DNA of 64,000 nt from positions 186,001 through 250,000 of the forward strand of contig NZ_FNRY01000002.1 in NCBI RefSeq assembly GCF_900105715.1. Reading direction: 5' to 3'. Below the pieces are notes generated by a model. That model did no database searches. It saw only the letters and a list, made by a program, of their open reading frames with translations, and was not told where the DNA came from. Below, in pieces: positions 26,401-35,080 of the stretch. Source of the DNA: Paramicrobacterium humi (GTDB lineage: Bacteria; Actinomycetota; Actinomycetes; Actinomycetales; Microbacteriaceae). Within the stretch, counting starts at the first letter, position 1; every line of letters begins with the position of its first letter. The position numbers were made by a program, and so were the translations under genes.

Positions 26401-26432
26401 CGAGCTCCCCACCTAGAATGGTGGGGAGCTCG
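26401..26432 (+). promoter_or_regulatory. Perfect hairpin with a -10 box in its loop (rplS/lepB boundary)
   Basis: CGAGCTCCCCACC (26401-26413) pairs with GGTGGGGAGCTCG (26420-26432), 13 base pairs, with loop TAGAAT, a good -10 hexamer. It may end the rplS transcript and also hold the lepB promoter; initiation would fall near 26426, inside the right arm. Confidence 0.55.
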
Positions 26433-26441
26433 GGCGGTTAA

Positions 26442-27170
26442 ATGACAGAAGAATCAGTGGCGGCAGACCAGCCCGCCGCACAGCGGCGGCGCAGCACCGT
26501 ATCGTTTCTCCGCGACCTGCTCATCATCATCGTCGTTGCGCTTCTCGTCTCCTTTCTGGTCAAGACGTTCCTGATCCGCTCGTTCTACATCCCCTCGGGC
26601 TCCATGGAGAACACGCTGCAGATCGACGACCGCATCATCGTGAATGAGCTCGTTCCCGGCATGGTCGACATCAACCGCGGCGACGTCGTCGTGTTCACCG
26701 ACCCGGGCGGCTGGCTCGACAACCCGCCGGCGCCGGCTCAACCGTGGCTCGTGCAGGTCTGGGACGGGCTGCTCAACGCGGTCGGCCTGTCCGTGAGCGA
26801 CAGCAACGACCACCTCATCAAGCGTGTGATCGGCCTTCCCGGCGACCGAGTGGAGTGCTGCAATGCGCTCGGCCAGATGAGCGTGAACGGCGTGCCGCTC
26901 AACGAGCCGTACCTTCTGCTCCCGCAGGGCGCGCAAGCGGTGTCCGCGAAGTCGTTCGACATCACGGTGCCGAAGAACTCGCTCTGGGTGATGGGTGACA
27001 ACCGCTACAACTCCAAGGACTCCCGGTACAACGGGAACACGCCGGGCAAGGGATTCGTGCCCATCGACAACGTCGTGGGAAGGGCCTTCGTCATCAGCTG
27101 GCCGATCGACCGCTGGGGCTGGCTGAGCGACTACCCTCAGACATTCGACGGAATTCCCGCCGCAGGGTGA
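26442..27170 (+). CDS. lepB: Signal peptidase I
   Basis: Membrane protease removing signal peptides from exported proteins. The 242-residue protein has one N-terminal membrane helix (DLLIIIVVALLVSFLVKTFL), the nucleophile Ser54 in YIPSGSMENTL, the general-base Lys127 in HLIKRVIGLPGD, and the VMGDNRYNSKDSR block. An insert with Pro/Trp residues (WLDNPPAPAQPWLVQVWDG) lies between them, as in other actinobacteria. The 3' end overlaps rnhB (GTGA). Confidence 0.95.
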   Translation: MTEESVAADQPAAQRRRSTVSFLRDLLIIIVVALLVSFLVKTFLIRSFYIPSGSMENTLQIDDRIIVNELVPGMVDINRGDVVVFTDPGGWLDNPPAPAQPWLVQVWDGLLNAVGLSVSDSNDHLIKRVIGLPGDRVECCNALGQMSVNGVPLNEPYLLLPQGAQAVSAKSFDITVPKNSLWVMGDNRYNSKDSRYNGNTPGKGFVPIDNVVGRAFVISWPIDRWGWLSDYPQTFDGIPAAG

Positions 27171-27862
27171 GCGCGCGGACCAGCATGACGTCGACCCCGA
27201 GAAAGCAACCCGCAGTGACCGTGATAGACCCGACTCTCGAGTATGAGCAGACCCTGTTCGACGCGGGCGCTCCCGTCGTGATCGGCTGCGATGAGGTCGG
27301 GAGGGGAGCCGTGGCCGGCCCCGTCGCCGTCGGCATGGCCGTCATCGACAGCGAATGCCGGGAGATCCCGCTAGGCCTGCGCGACTCGAAGCTGCTGAGC
27401 GAGAAGAAGCGCGTCGCCCTCGCCCCCGTCGTATCCGCATGGGTGCTGCACTCGGCGGTGGGTCTCGCCGGCCCCGAGGAAGTCGACGAGATCGGCATCA
27501 TCAAGGCGCTCGGCCTCGCGGGAAAACGCGCGCTCGCGATTCTGCACGCGCAGGGCGTCGAGGTGGCCTCGAGTGTTCTCGTGCTCGACGGTAACCACGA
27601 CTACCTGTCGCCCGCCCTGCGGCATCCACTCGACGTGCGCACGCGCGTGAAGGGAGACCGCGACTGCGCGTCGGTCTCTGCGGCATCCGTCATCGCCAAA
27701 GTGCACAGGGACACGCTCATGATCACCGCGCACGAGCGATTCCCGCGCTACGGCTGGCAGGGGAACAAGGGCTACGGATCGGTCGAGCACATGAGCGCGA
27801 TCCGAGAGCTCGGGCCGTGCGCGTTCCACCGGCGTACCTGGCTCACAGAGCACGTAGGATGA
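27167..27862 (+). CDS. rnhB: Ribonuclease HII
   Basis: Degrades RNA in RNA-DNA hybrids and cuts at single ribonucleotides in DNA. The 231-residue frame has the first catalytic motif CDEVGRGAVAGPVAVG (DE pair), the Asp in LVLDGNHDYL, and [18 protein letters not shown]. The GTG overlaps the lepB stop and is used here; an ATG at 27185 is an alternative that removes only six residues. The tail EHVG ends just before DUF2469. Confidence 0.94.
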   Translation: MSARTSMTSTPRKQPAVTVIDPTLEYEQTLFDAGAPVVIGCDEVGRGAVAGPVAVGMAVIDSECREIPLGLRDSKLLSEKKRVALAPVVSAWVLHSAVGLAGPEEVDEIGIIKALGLAGKRALAILHAQGVEVASSVLVLDGNHDYLSPALRHPLDVRTRVKGDRDCASVSAASVIAKVHRDTLMITAHERFPRYGWQGNKGYGSVEHMSAIRELGPCAFHRRTWLTEHVG

Positions 27863-27869
27863 AGAGACG

Positions 27870-28193
27870 ATGGATGACGACGATTTCGAGGACTACGACC
27901 GCGAGGTCGAGCTGGCGCTGTACCGCGAGTACCGCGACGTGGTGTCCCAGTTCGCCTACGTGATCGAGACTGAGCGGCGCTTCTACCTCGCCAACGAGGT
28001 GGAGCTCGTGCGCCGCGACACCGAGCATGACTTCTACTTCGAGATAACGATGAAGGACGTCTGGGTCTGGGACGTGTACCGGTCCGACCGCTTCGTCAAA
28101 TCGGTGCGGGTGCTGACCTTCAAGGACGTCAACATCGAAGAGCTGCAGAGCCGGGAGTTCGAACTGCCGAAGGACCTCGCGCTCGACGAGTAG
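27870..28193 (+). CDS. DUF2469 family protein
   Basis: Conserved actinobacterial protein of 107 residues and unknown function, nearly always next to rnhB and yraN. Acidic start MDDDDFEDYDREVELALYRE, then DVVSQFAYVIETERRFYLAN and VWVWDVYRSDRFVKSVRVLT, all family-typical. No membrane segment. TAGGAT nine bases upstream may be a -10 box. Confidence 0.9.
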   Translation: MDDDDFEDYDREVELALYREYRDVVSQFAYVIETERRFYLANEVELVRRDTEHDFYFEITMKDVWVWDVYRSDRFVKSVRVLTFKDVNIEELQSREFELPKDLALDE

Positions 28194-28305
28194 CCGCTGA
28201 GCCGCGCGGGCCGACTCTCCGTCCCCATGCCGCGCTCCGCAGGACGACTCCACCGACTCGCCGCCCCGCCGTCGATGCCGCCTTCGCGCCGCCCAGTATG
28301 GGGGC

Positions 28306-28671
28306 ATGCAGGCTAGCACAAGCACACGCGAATTCGGCGCCCGCGGGGAGCAGCTCGCCGCCGACTATCTGACCGGCTCGGGCTATGAGATCGTCGAGCG
28401 CAACTGGCGCTGCCCGCACGGAGAGATCGACATCATCGCCCGGCGCGGCGACACTGTCGTGTTCGTCGAGGTGAAGACCCGCTCCGGGATCGGCTTCGGC
28501 CATCCCTTCGAAGCCGTCACCCGTGACAAAGTGCGCCGCCTCCGTCGTCTCGTCGGCGCCTGGTGCGCCCAGACCGCCCCGCGCCCTCGCCGCATGCGCA
28601 TCGACGTCATCGGCATCCTCTGGCCACCGGACGGCGAACCCGCTCTCGAGCACTTGAAGCAGGTCGGCTGA
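28306..28671 (+). CDS. yraN: YraN family (UPF0102) endonuclease-like protein
   Basis: Small restriction-endonuclease-fold protein with unproven role; YraN genes accompany comM and dprA widely. The 121 residues contain GARGEQLAADYL (Glu), GEIDIIARRGDTVVFVEVKT (the D...ExK nuclease core) and an Arg-rich C-terminal part. The stop overlaps the comM start (TGATG), so it is co-translated with comM. The 112 bases before it hold nothing obvious. Confidence 0.9.
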   Translation: MQASTSTREFGARGEQLAADYLTGSGYEIVERNWRCPHGEIDIIARRGDTVVFVEVKTRSGIGFGHPFEAVTRDKVRRLRRLVGAWCAQTAPRPRRMRIDVIGILWPPDGEPALEHLKQVG

Positions 28672-30203
28672 TGGCCGTCGGACGCACGTGGTCGATCGCG
28701 CTCATCGGGCTCGAGGGCTCACTCATCGAGGTGGAGGCCGACATCTCCGCCCAGCTGCCCGCGTTCGTGATCATCGGACTCGGCGATCGTTCGCTTCGCG
28801 AGGCGGAGGGACGCGTCAAGCAGGCGGCGACGAATTCCGGATGCCGCCTGTCGCCGCATCACATCACCGTCAACCTCTCGCCGGCGAGCCTGCCGAAATA
28901 CGGCTCGTCGTTCGACCTGTCGATCGCGCTCGCCTGCCTCGCCGCCGACGGGGTCGTAGATCGCGCGAGCGTCGACCGCGTCGTGCACCTGGGCGAGCTC
29001 GGCCTCGACGGGCGGCTGCGCCCCACGCCGGGCATTCTCCCCGCCGTGCTCGCCGCGGCCCGAGCGGGTCGCACGGTCGTCATGGTTCCGAGCGGAAACG
29101 TCGAAGAGGCTTCTCTCGTTCCCGGTATTCGTGTGATCGGCGTCGCCTCACTGCGGGACGCCGCGATTCACCACGGTGCGAGCCTCGAGGCGCGAGACGT
29201 CACCGCGATCGCGTTGCCGCACGAGTCGTCGCCCGACGTGGACACACTCGACGTCGGCGACATCGTCGGCCAAGCCGATGCCGTCAGCGCGCTGCAGGTC
29301 GCAGCGGCCGGCGGCCATCACCTGATGATGCTCGGCCCGCCGGGCGCCGGCAAGACGATGCTCGCCGAACGGCTGCCCGGTCTGCTTCCCGATCTGACCA
29401 TCGAGGAGGCCCTCGAAGCGACAAGCGTCCGTTCCCTCGCCGGGGAGGCGATCGGCGGCGCGCTGCGGATCAGGCCGTCCTTCGAAGCGCCCCACCACAC
29501 GGCGACCGCCGCTGCGATCATCGGCGGAGGGAGTGGGACGATCCGCCCCGGAGCGGCGGCCCGTTCCGCGCACGGCGTGTTGTTCCTCGACGAGGCGCCG
29601 GAGTTTCCGCGCACGGTGCTCGACGCGTTGCGCCAGCCTCTCGAAGACAGGACGATCACGATCCATCGAGCGAACGCCGTCGCGCGCTTCCCGGGCCGCT
29701 TCCAGCTGGTACTCGCGGCGAATCCGTGCCCATGCGGGCACTACGGCTCGCTCGATGGCACGTGCACGTGTCCGCCGACAGCGATCCGACGCTACTTCGG
29801 CCGGCTGTCGGGCCCCCTTCTCGACCGCGTCGACATCCAGCTGTCCATCCCTCGAGTGTCCACGGCTCAGCTGCGCTCCTCAGCGCGCGACTCCCGTCCG
29901 ACGAGCACCGAACTGCGAGAGCAGGTCATCAACGCTCGAGACCGGGCGCGAGAGAGGCTGCAGGGAACACCGTGGACCAGAAACGCGGACGTCCCCGGCT
30001 CCTGGCTGCGCTCCGCCGGAGCCCCGGCGTCCGGCGCGACGACCGTTATCGACCGTGCTCTTGAACGCGGTGGGCTGACCATGCGCGGCTACGACCGGGT
30101 GCTCCGTCTCGCGTGGACCGTCAGTGACCTCGACGGAGCCGCCCGCCCCGACGCCGGCCACGTTGGCCGGGCGCTGTTTCTGAGAAAGGGAATGACATGG
30201 TGA
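28671..30203 (+). CDS. comM: YifB/ComM family Mg chelatase-like AAA+ ATPase
   Basis: AAA+ protein; ComM homologues drive branch migration during natural transformation. The start MAVGRTWSIALIGLEG overlaps yraN and gives 510 residues. The N-terminal ChlI-like domain has LPAFVIIGLGDRSLREAEGR; the AAA+ core has GPPGAGKTMLAERLPGLLP (Walker A), GVLFLDEAPEFPRTVLDALR (Walker B) and LAANPCPCGHYGS; a C-terminal Mg-chelatase domain follows. It overlaps dprA by seven bases. Confidence 0.93.
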   Translation: MAVGRTWSIALIGLEGSLIEVEADISAQLPAFVIIGLGDRSLREAEGRVKQAATNSGCRLSPHHITVNLSPASLPKYGSSFDLSIALACLAADGVVDRASVDRVVHLGELGLDGRLRPTPGILPAVLAAARAGRTVVMVPSGNVEEASLVPGIRVIGVASLRDAAIHHGASLEARDVTAIALPHESSPDVDTLDVGDIVGQADAVSALQVAAAGGHHLMMLGPPGAGKTMLAERLPGLLPDLTIEEALEATSVRSLAGEAIGGALRIRPSFEAPHHTATAAAIIGGGSGTIRPGAAARSAHGVLFLDEAPEFPRTVLDALRQPLEDRTITIHRANAVARFPGRFQLVLAANPCPCGHYGSLDGTCTCPPTAIRRYFGRLSGPLLDRVDIQLSIPRVSTAQLRSSARDSRPTSTELREQVINARDRARERLQGTPWTRNADVPGSWLRSAGAPASGATTVIDRALERGGLTMRGYDRVLRLAWTVSDLDGAARPDAGHVGRALFLRKGMTW

Positions 30204-31396
30204 ACACTCCGCTCTCCACCGATTGGGCCCAACCGAGCGATATCCGCCAGCGCGAGGCCGATCGGGACGCGCGAGCATTCTGGCTCTGCGTCGCCGAGCC
30301 AGGCGATTCAGCGGCGTACGGGCTCATCGCTGCGCTCGGCCCGCAGCACGCTCTGGAGCTCATCTGCTCCGGTACCTCGGCTGAGAAGATCGTCGAGGAG
30401 GTTCTCGCGACGGTGGACGCCGACGCGATCTACGTTTCCGACCTCACCCGGACGATCGGGGCGGCGCTTGACCGCTGGAGCCCTCGAGCGAACGAGACCG
30501 CATACGAGCGAGCAGCGCTCGCCGCGAAGCGCGCGGGAGCGCGCCTCGTGATCCCCGGTGACGACGAATGGCCCGCGGCCGTCGACGATCTCGGCGAACA
30601 TGCTCCGCTCGGACTGTGGATGCTGGGGGAGAACTCCGCGCTGACCGCACCGGCAGTCGCCGTGGTCGGTTCGCGAGCTGCCACCGGCTACGGGGAACAC
30701 GTGACGATGGAGATCGCGGGAGGCCTTGCCGGTCGCGGCTTCACGGTCGTCTCCGGCGCGGCGTACGGAATCGACGGCGCGGCGCATCGGGCCGCCTTGG
30801 GGGTCGGCGGCTCGACCGTCGCTTTCCTCGCCGGAGGAGTCGATCGTCCTTATCCGCAAGGTCATTCGGAACTTCTCGACGCGATTCGCCGTACGGGAAC
30901 TGTGGTGAGTGAGATGCCGTGCGGTGGTCAGCCGACAAAATGGCGGTTCCTCCAGCGGAATCGACTGATCGCCGCGGTCGCGAGCGCGACGATCGTCGTC
31001 GAGGCCGGCTGGCGGAGCGGCTCGCTCAACACGGCGGCGCATGCTTCGAGCCTCGGACGCGCGCTCGGCGCCGTTCCCGGTCCCGTCACAAGCCCCGCGT
31101 CGGTGGGATGCCACCGACTGATCCGCGAATACGATGCGATCTGCGTCACAGACGCAGACGACGTCGCGGAGCTCGCCGGTTTCGCGGCGCACGAGCACAG
31201 CAGCGCGGCGCTTCGCGACCCCGACGAGACGCGAGTGCTTGACGCGCTCAGCTCTCGACGCGCACGCGCGACCAGCGACATCGCCCAACGCAGCGGCCTG
31301 CCGATCGAACGCGTCAGGGGAGTGCTCGGCATCCTCGACGTGCTCGGGGAGGCGCGCGAATCGCCCGAGGGGTGGATGTCGGTTCCGATCCGCTGA
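30197..31396 (+). CDS. dprA: DNA processing protein DprA
   Basis: Loads RecA on incoming single-stranded DNA in transformation; also present in bacteria not known to be competent. The 399-residue protein has the Rossmann-like core [57 protein letters not shown] and SRNRLIA-like RFLQRNRLIAAVASATIVVE. A C-terminal winged-helix-like region (SSRRARATSDIAQRSGLPIE) follows. Translation overlaps comM. Confidence 0.93.
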   Translation: MVNTPLSTDWAQPSDIRQREADRDARAFWLCVAEPGDSAAYGLIAALGPQHALELICSGTSAEKIVEEVLATVDADAIYVSDLTRTIGAALDRWSPRANETAYERAALAAKRAGARLVIPGDDEWPAAVDDLGEHAPLGLWMLGENSALTAPAVAVVGSRAATGYGEHVTMEIAGGLAGRGFTVVSGAAYGIDGAAHRAALGVGGSTVAFLAGGVDRPYPQGHSELLDAIRRTGTVVSEMPCGGQPTKWRFLQRNRLIAAVASATIVVEAGWRSGSLNTAAHASSLGRALGAVPGPVTSPASVGCHRLIREYDAICVTDADDVAELAGFAAHEHSSAALRDPDETRVLDALSSRRARATSDIAQRSGLPIERVRGVLGILDVLGEARESPEGWMSVPIR

Positions 31397-31447
31397 TCGT
31401 CGGAGCGCCGTGGCGTCCCCGCGCACGGCGCACGGGAAGCTGGGTTC

Positions 31448-32365
31448 ATGGAATTGCGGGCGTCGATCGATGACTTCATCGACATGCTGCGAGTCGAGCG
31501 ACAGTACTCTCCGGAGACCATTCGCGCCTACGCAGCGGACTTGCGCGCGTTCGAACAGTGGGCGCGGACCCGCGACGTCGACGACACGCGCTCCCTCGAT
31601 CTTGAGTGCTTTCGCGATTGGCTCTGGCAGCAGTCGAAGGATGGACTCGCGCAAGCCACCCTGGCGCGGCGCTCCGCGACAGCGCGCAGCTGGTCGACCT
31701 GGCTGCAGCGCGAGGGCATGACGGAAGCGGACTCTGCGGCCAGGCTGCGCTCGCCGAAGACGAAGCGGCACCTGCCGAAGGTCGTGGCACAGCAGGCAAT
31801 GACGGAGCTGCTTGACCGCATGCACGAGCACGCCGCGAGCGGCGACCCGATCGCCGTGCGCGACGTCGCCATCGTGGAGCTGCTGTATGCCGCGGGCCTG
31901 CGCGTCTCCGAACTGTGCGGGCTCGACCTCGACGACATCGATCTCGACCGGCTCACCGCCCGCGTCACGGGGAAGGGATCGAAGCAGCGCGTCGTGCCAT
32001 TCGGAGTGCCTGCTCACGCGGCGATCGTGGACTACGTGCGAGATGCACGGCCGGTCCTCCTCGCCCGAAGCGCGGTGCCGAGTGACCATTCCGCGGTATT
32101 CTTCGGCGCTCGCGGACGACGCCTCGGCAGCCGATCCGCGTATGCCGTCATCTCGCGCGCCCTATCGACGGTGCCGGCCGCGGGCGGCCAGGGACCCCAC
32201 ACCCTGCGGCATTCCGCCGCGACGCACTTGCTCGATGGCGGCGCGGACCTGCGGGCCGTCCAGGAGATGCTCGGACACGCGAGCCTCGGCACGACGCAGA
32301 TCTACACGCACGTGTCGACCGAGAGGCTGCGCGAGAGCTATCGTCTCGCCCATCCGCGCGCCTAG
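31448..32365 (+). CDS. xerC: Tyrosine recombinase XerC
   Basis: Resolves chromosome dimers at dif with XerD. The 305-residue protein has an N-terminal SAM-like domain (FIDMLRVERQYSPETIRAYA) and a catalytic domain with Arg in AAGLRVSELCGLDL (about 151), Lys in TGKGSKQRVVPF, HTLRHSAATHLL (about 251-262), the GHAS His and the Tyr in QIYTHVS. Its place after dprA and before rpsB is the usual actinobacterial position, so it is the housekeeping recombinase and not an element integrase. Confidence 0.93.
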   Translation: MELRASIDDFIDMLRVERQYSPETIRAYAADLRAFEQWARTRDVDDTRSLDLECFRDWLWQQSKDGLAQATLARRSATARSWSTWLQREGMTEADSAARLRSPKTKRHLPKVVAQQAMTELLDRMHEHAASGDPIAVRDVAIVELLYAAGLRVSELCGLDLDDIDLDRLTARVTGKGSKQRVVPFGVPAHAAIVDYVRDARPVLLARSAVPSDHSAVFFGARGRRLGSRSAYAVISRALSTVPAAGGQGPHTLRHSAATHLLDGGADLRAVQEMLGHASLGTTQIYTHVSTERLRESYRLAHPRA

Positions 32366-32402
32366 CCTGACCCGCCCGTCGTCGCTTCCCGGGAGGGAAC
32401 AG

Positions 32403-32969
32403 TCAGCCCATCGGGAGGAGCACAGCCCGCGGGACCCCGCCTAAGAAGAGCAGCGGGTTCACATACGCGCCATCAATGCGGACGCCGACGTGCACGCAGC
32501 CGGCTCCGCAATGGGGACCATCGACAACTGTCCCGACAACCTCACCCCGTTCCACAGGGTCGCCCACTGCGACCGTCGCATCGACGGCCTCGTAGCTGCT
32601 CAGCACGCCGTTGGCGTGCTCGATCGTGAGGACCGGCCGATTCACGACGATGCCCGCGAAGCGAACGACGCCGTTCGCCGGCGCCTTCAGCTCGTCCCCG
32701 GATCGCGCGCGCACGTCGATCCCGCGGTGGCCCGGCCCGTACGGGGACGCGGGCGCCTCAAAATCTCGATCGATCGCACGAGCATGCTCGACGGGCCACG
32801 CCCAGGAACCGTACGCGTCATCGCTCGCTGCGCGCGCGGCGGCCGCGGGCGCATCCGCGAGAATGAGGGTGACGGCGAGCACAAGGGCGAATAACGCCGC
32901 GCACGCACGCGCGCCTCTCGCCCTCCCGCGGAACCGACTGCTCGCCCTCATGCCGATATCGTCGCCCAC
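32403..32969 (-). CDS. Secreted M23-like peptidase-fold protein
   Basis: LytM/M23 domain protein, expected outside the membrane and acting on or near peptidoglycan. A signal peptide is visible (ACAALFALVLAVTLILADAP, then Ala-rich). The first metal motif GHRGIDV is present. The second is GCVHVGVR, where the first His of the usual HxH motif appears replaced by Cys, so activity may be lost or altered. Length 188 residues from the GTG at 32969; an ATG at 32951 is an alternative. It is convergent with xerC and divergent from rpsB. Confidence 0.82.
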   Translation of the reverse strand: MGDDIGMRASSRFRGRARGARACAALFALVLAVTLILADAPAAAARAASDDAYGSWAWPVEHARAIDRDFEAPASPYGPGHRGIDVRARSGDELKAPANGVVRFAGIVVNRPVLTIEHANGVLSSYEAVDATVAVGDPVERGEVVGTVVDGPHCGAGCVHVGVRIDGAYVNPLLFLGGVPRAVLLPMG

Positions 32970-33057
32970 CTCCGTCGCGGTCGTCGCCCGTTCGGCCGAT
33001 CGGTGGAGGGCGCTGAGCGGGCGAGGGGTGTGGGGGAGAAGCCCTGAATCGGAATGC

Positions 33058-33063
33058 TAAGAT
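33058..33063 (+). promoter_or_regulatory. Candidate -10 box of rpsB
   Basis: TAAGAT about 175 bases before rpsB. The long leader carries two hairpins: CATCCCG/CGGGATG (33072-33090) and a 10-base-pair AGCGTCGATC/GATCGACGCT (33169-33192). An AAAAGGAG ribosome-binding site precedes the ATG. Confidence 0.45.
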
Positions 33064-33237
33064 ATCCGGAGCATCCCGTGTGTCGGGATGACTACGCGTG
33101 CCCATTCGGCCTCCACACCCACCGGTCTTCGCTCGCCAGAGCGTCGCAGGCGTGCGCCGGGCACCAGGAGCGTCGATCAGATGATCGACGCTGATAACCG
33201 CGGGTGTCTCGCGACACCAGAAAAGGAGAAACGGCTC

Positions 33238-34113
33238 ATGGCCGTCGTTACCATCCGCCAGCTGCTCGACAGCGGCGTGCACTTCGGGCACCAGACCCGC
33301 CGTTGGAACCCGAAGATGAAGCGCTTCATCTTCACCGAGCGTTCCGGCATCTACATCATCGACCTGCAGCAGTCGCTCGCGTACATCGACCGCGCGTACG
33401 ACTTCGTCAAGGAGACGGTCGCCCACGGCGGCACCATCCTCTTCGTCGGCACCAAGAAGCAGGCTCAGGAGTCCATCGCCGAGCAGGCGACGCGTGTCGG
33501 CCAGCCGTACGTGAACGAGCGCTGGCTCGGCGGTCTGCTGACCAACTTCCAGACGGTCTCGAAGCGCCTCGCTCGCATGAAGGAGCTCGAGGAGCTGGAC
33601 TTCGAGGACTCCTCGAAGTCGGGCTTCACCAAGAAGGAGCTCCTGATCAAGAAGCGCGAGCTCGACAAGCTGCACAAGTCGCTCGGCGGCATCCGCAACC
33701 TGACGAAGACTCCGTCGGCGCTCTGGGTCGTCGACACCAAGAAGGAGCACCTCGCGATCGACGAGGCCAAGAAGCTCGGCATCCCCGTCGTCGCGATCCT
33801 CGACACCAACTGCGACCCCGACGAGGTCACGTACCCGATCCCGGGCAACGACGACGCCATCCGCTCCGTGAGCCTGCTCACGCGCATCGTCGCGGACGCC
33901 GCTGCTGAGGGCCTCATCCAGCGTCACCAGAAGCCTGAGGAAGGCGCCGAGCAGGCCGAGCCGCTCGCCGAGTGGGAGCAGGAGCTCCTCGCAGCCGGCG
34001 AGAAGGACGACGCTTCGGCTGAGAAGGCACCGGCTCCCGCCGAGGCCGAGACGACGGATGCTGCCGAGACCGAGGCCCCGGCCGAGGCACCCGCAGCAGA
34101 CGACGCCAAGTAA
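33238..34113 (+). CDS. rpsB: 30S ribosomal protein S2
   Basis: Small-subunit protein. Start [20 protein letters not shown], preceded by AAAAGGAG; the frame is open 150 bases upstream, but those residues are not S2-like. The core includes [18 protein letters not shown] and [20 protein letters not shown]. Length 291 residues with an acidic Glu/Ala/Pro tail of about 45 residues, as in other high-GC actinobacteria. tsf follows after 26 bases with its own AAGGAG. Confidence 0.97.
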   Translation: MAVVTIRQLLDSGVHFGHQTRRWNPKMKRFIFTERSGIYIIDLQQSLAYIDRAYDFVKETVAHGGTILFVGTKKQAQESIAEQATRVGQPYVNERWLGGLLTNFQTVSKRLARMKELEELDFEDSSKSGFTKKELLIKKRELDKLHKSLGGIRNLTKTPSALWVVDTKKEHLAIDEAKKLGIPVVAILDTNCDPDEVTYPIPGNDDAIRSVSLLTRIVADAAAEGLIQRHQKPEEGAEQAEPLAEWEQELLAAGEKDDASAEKAPAPAEAETTDAAETEAPAEAPAADDAK

Positions 34114-34139
34114 TCTTCGACCCAAGGAGTTCCACAACA

Positions 34140-34967
34140 ATGGCAAACTTCAGCATTGCCGACCTGAAGGCGCTGCGTGAGCAGCTCGGCACGGGCATGG
34201 CCGACACCAAGGCCGCCCTCGTCGAGGCTGACGGCGACGTCGAGAAGGCAACAGAGATTCTGCGTCTCAAGGGCGCGAAGGGCAACGCCAAGCGCGCTGA
34301 CCGCTCCACGAGCGAGGGCCTCGTGGTCTCTCGCGAGGGCGACGGCCGCGCCGTGCTCATCGAGCTCGCGTGCGAGACCGACTTCGTCGCGAAGAACGAG
34401 AAGTTCATCGCTCTCGCCGACAAGGTCGCCGACGCGGCGTTCGCTGCGAGCGCCGGCAGCGTCGAGGAGGCCCTCGCGGCATCCGTCGGCGACGAGACGG
34501 TCGGCGACGCGATCAGCAACCAGGCTGCGACCATCGGTGAGAAGCTCGAGCTGCGCCGCGTCGCAAAGCTCGAGGGCGAGAACTTCGCCATCTACCTGCA
34601 CCGCACGTCGAAGGACCTGCCGCCGCAGATCGGCGTCGTCGTCGCCTACACGGGTGACGACGCCGAGACGGCGCGTGCGATCGCCCAGCACATCGCCATG
34701 TTCGACCCGTCGTACCTGAACGTCGAGGACGTTCCGGAGGACATCGTGCAGAAGGAGCGTGACATCGTCACCGAGATCTCGCGCAACGAGGGCAAGCCCG
34801 AGGCTGCTCTGCCGAAGATCATCGAAGGCCGTGTCGGCGCGTTCCTCAAGCAGGTCGTGCTCGTTGAGCAGTCCTACGCTCGCGACAACAAGGTTCAGGT
34901 CAAGAAGGTCCTTGCGGACGCTGGCCTCACCGTCACCGGCTTCGCCCGGATCAAGGTCGGCGCGTAG
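34140..34967 (+). CDS. tsf: Elongation factor Ts
   Basis: Nucleotide exchange factor for EF-Tu. The 275-residue protein begins MANFSIADLKALREQLGTGM with the conserved TDTKAAL-like MADTKAALVEADGDVEKA (UBA domain), then LIELACETDFVAKNEKF and VAYTGDDAETARAIAQHIAM. The C-terminus VKKVLADAGLTVTGFARIKV is typical. A strong GC hairpin follows the stop. Confidence 0.97.
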   Translation: MANFSIADLKALREQLGTGMADTKAALVEADGDVEKATEILRLKGAKGNAKRADRSTSEGLVVSREGDGRAVLIELACETDFVAKNEKFIALADKVADAAFAASAGSVEEALAASVGDETVGDAISNQAATIGEKLELRRVAKLEGENFAIYLHRTSKDLPPQIGVVVAYTGDDAETARAIAQHIAMFDPSYLNVEDVPEDIVQKERDIVTEISRNEGKPEAALPKIIEGRVGAFLKQVVLVEQSYARDNKVQVKKVLADAGLTVTGFARIKVGA

Positions 34968-34977
34968 CCACGTGCAT

Positions 34978-35010
34978 GAGCCCGGGTCGCGGTTTCCGTG
35001 ACCCGGGCTC
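34978..35010 (+). terminator. Terminator hairpin after tsf
   Basis: GAGCCCGGGTC (34978-34988) pairs with GACCCGGGCTC (35000-35010), an 11-base-pair stem, followed by a weakly T-rich stretch. It separates rpsB-tsf from pyrH. Confidence 0.7.
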
Positions 35011-35080
35011 TGCTGTGTGCGCGAGATGCGCGCACCCGCTAGTTTGAATGAGGAAGTCGACCGGAAGGATGCCACGAGAC

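Noticed and set aside
28194-28305. 112-base gap between the DUF2469 gene and yraN as a regulatory RNA
   Set aside because: No hairpin or repeat stands out. Only a weak CAGTAT six bases before yraN was seen, too poor to call.
31448-32365. Tyrosine recombinase as integrase of a mobile element
   Set aside because: Context (dprA upstream, rpsB downstream) and length identify the housekeeping XerC. No attachment repeats were seen beside it.
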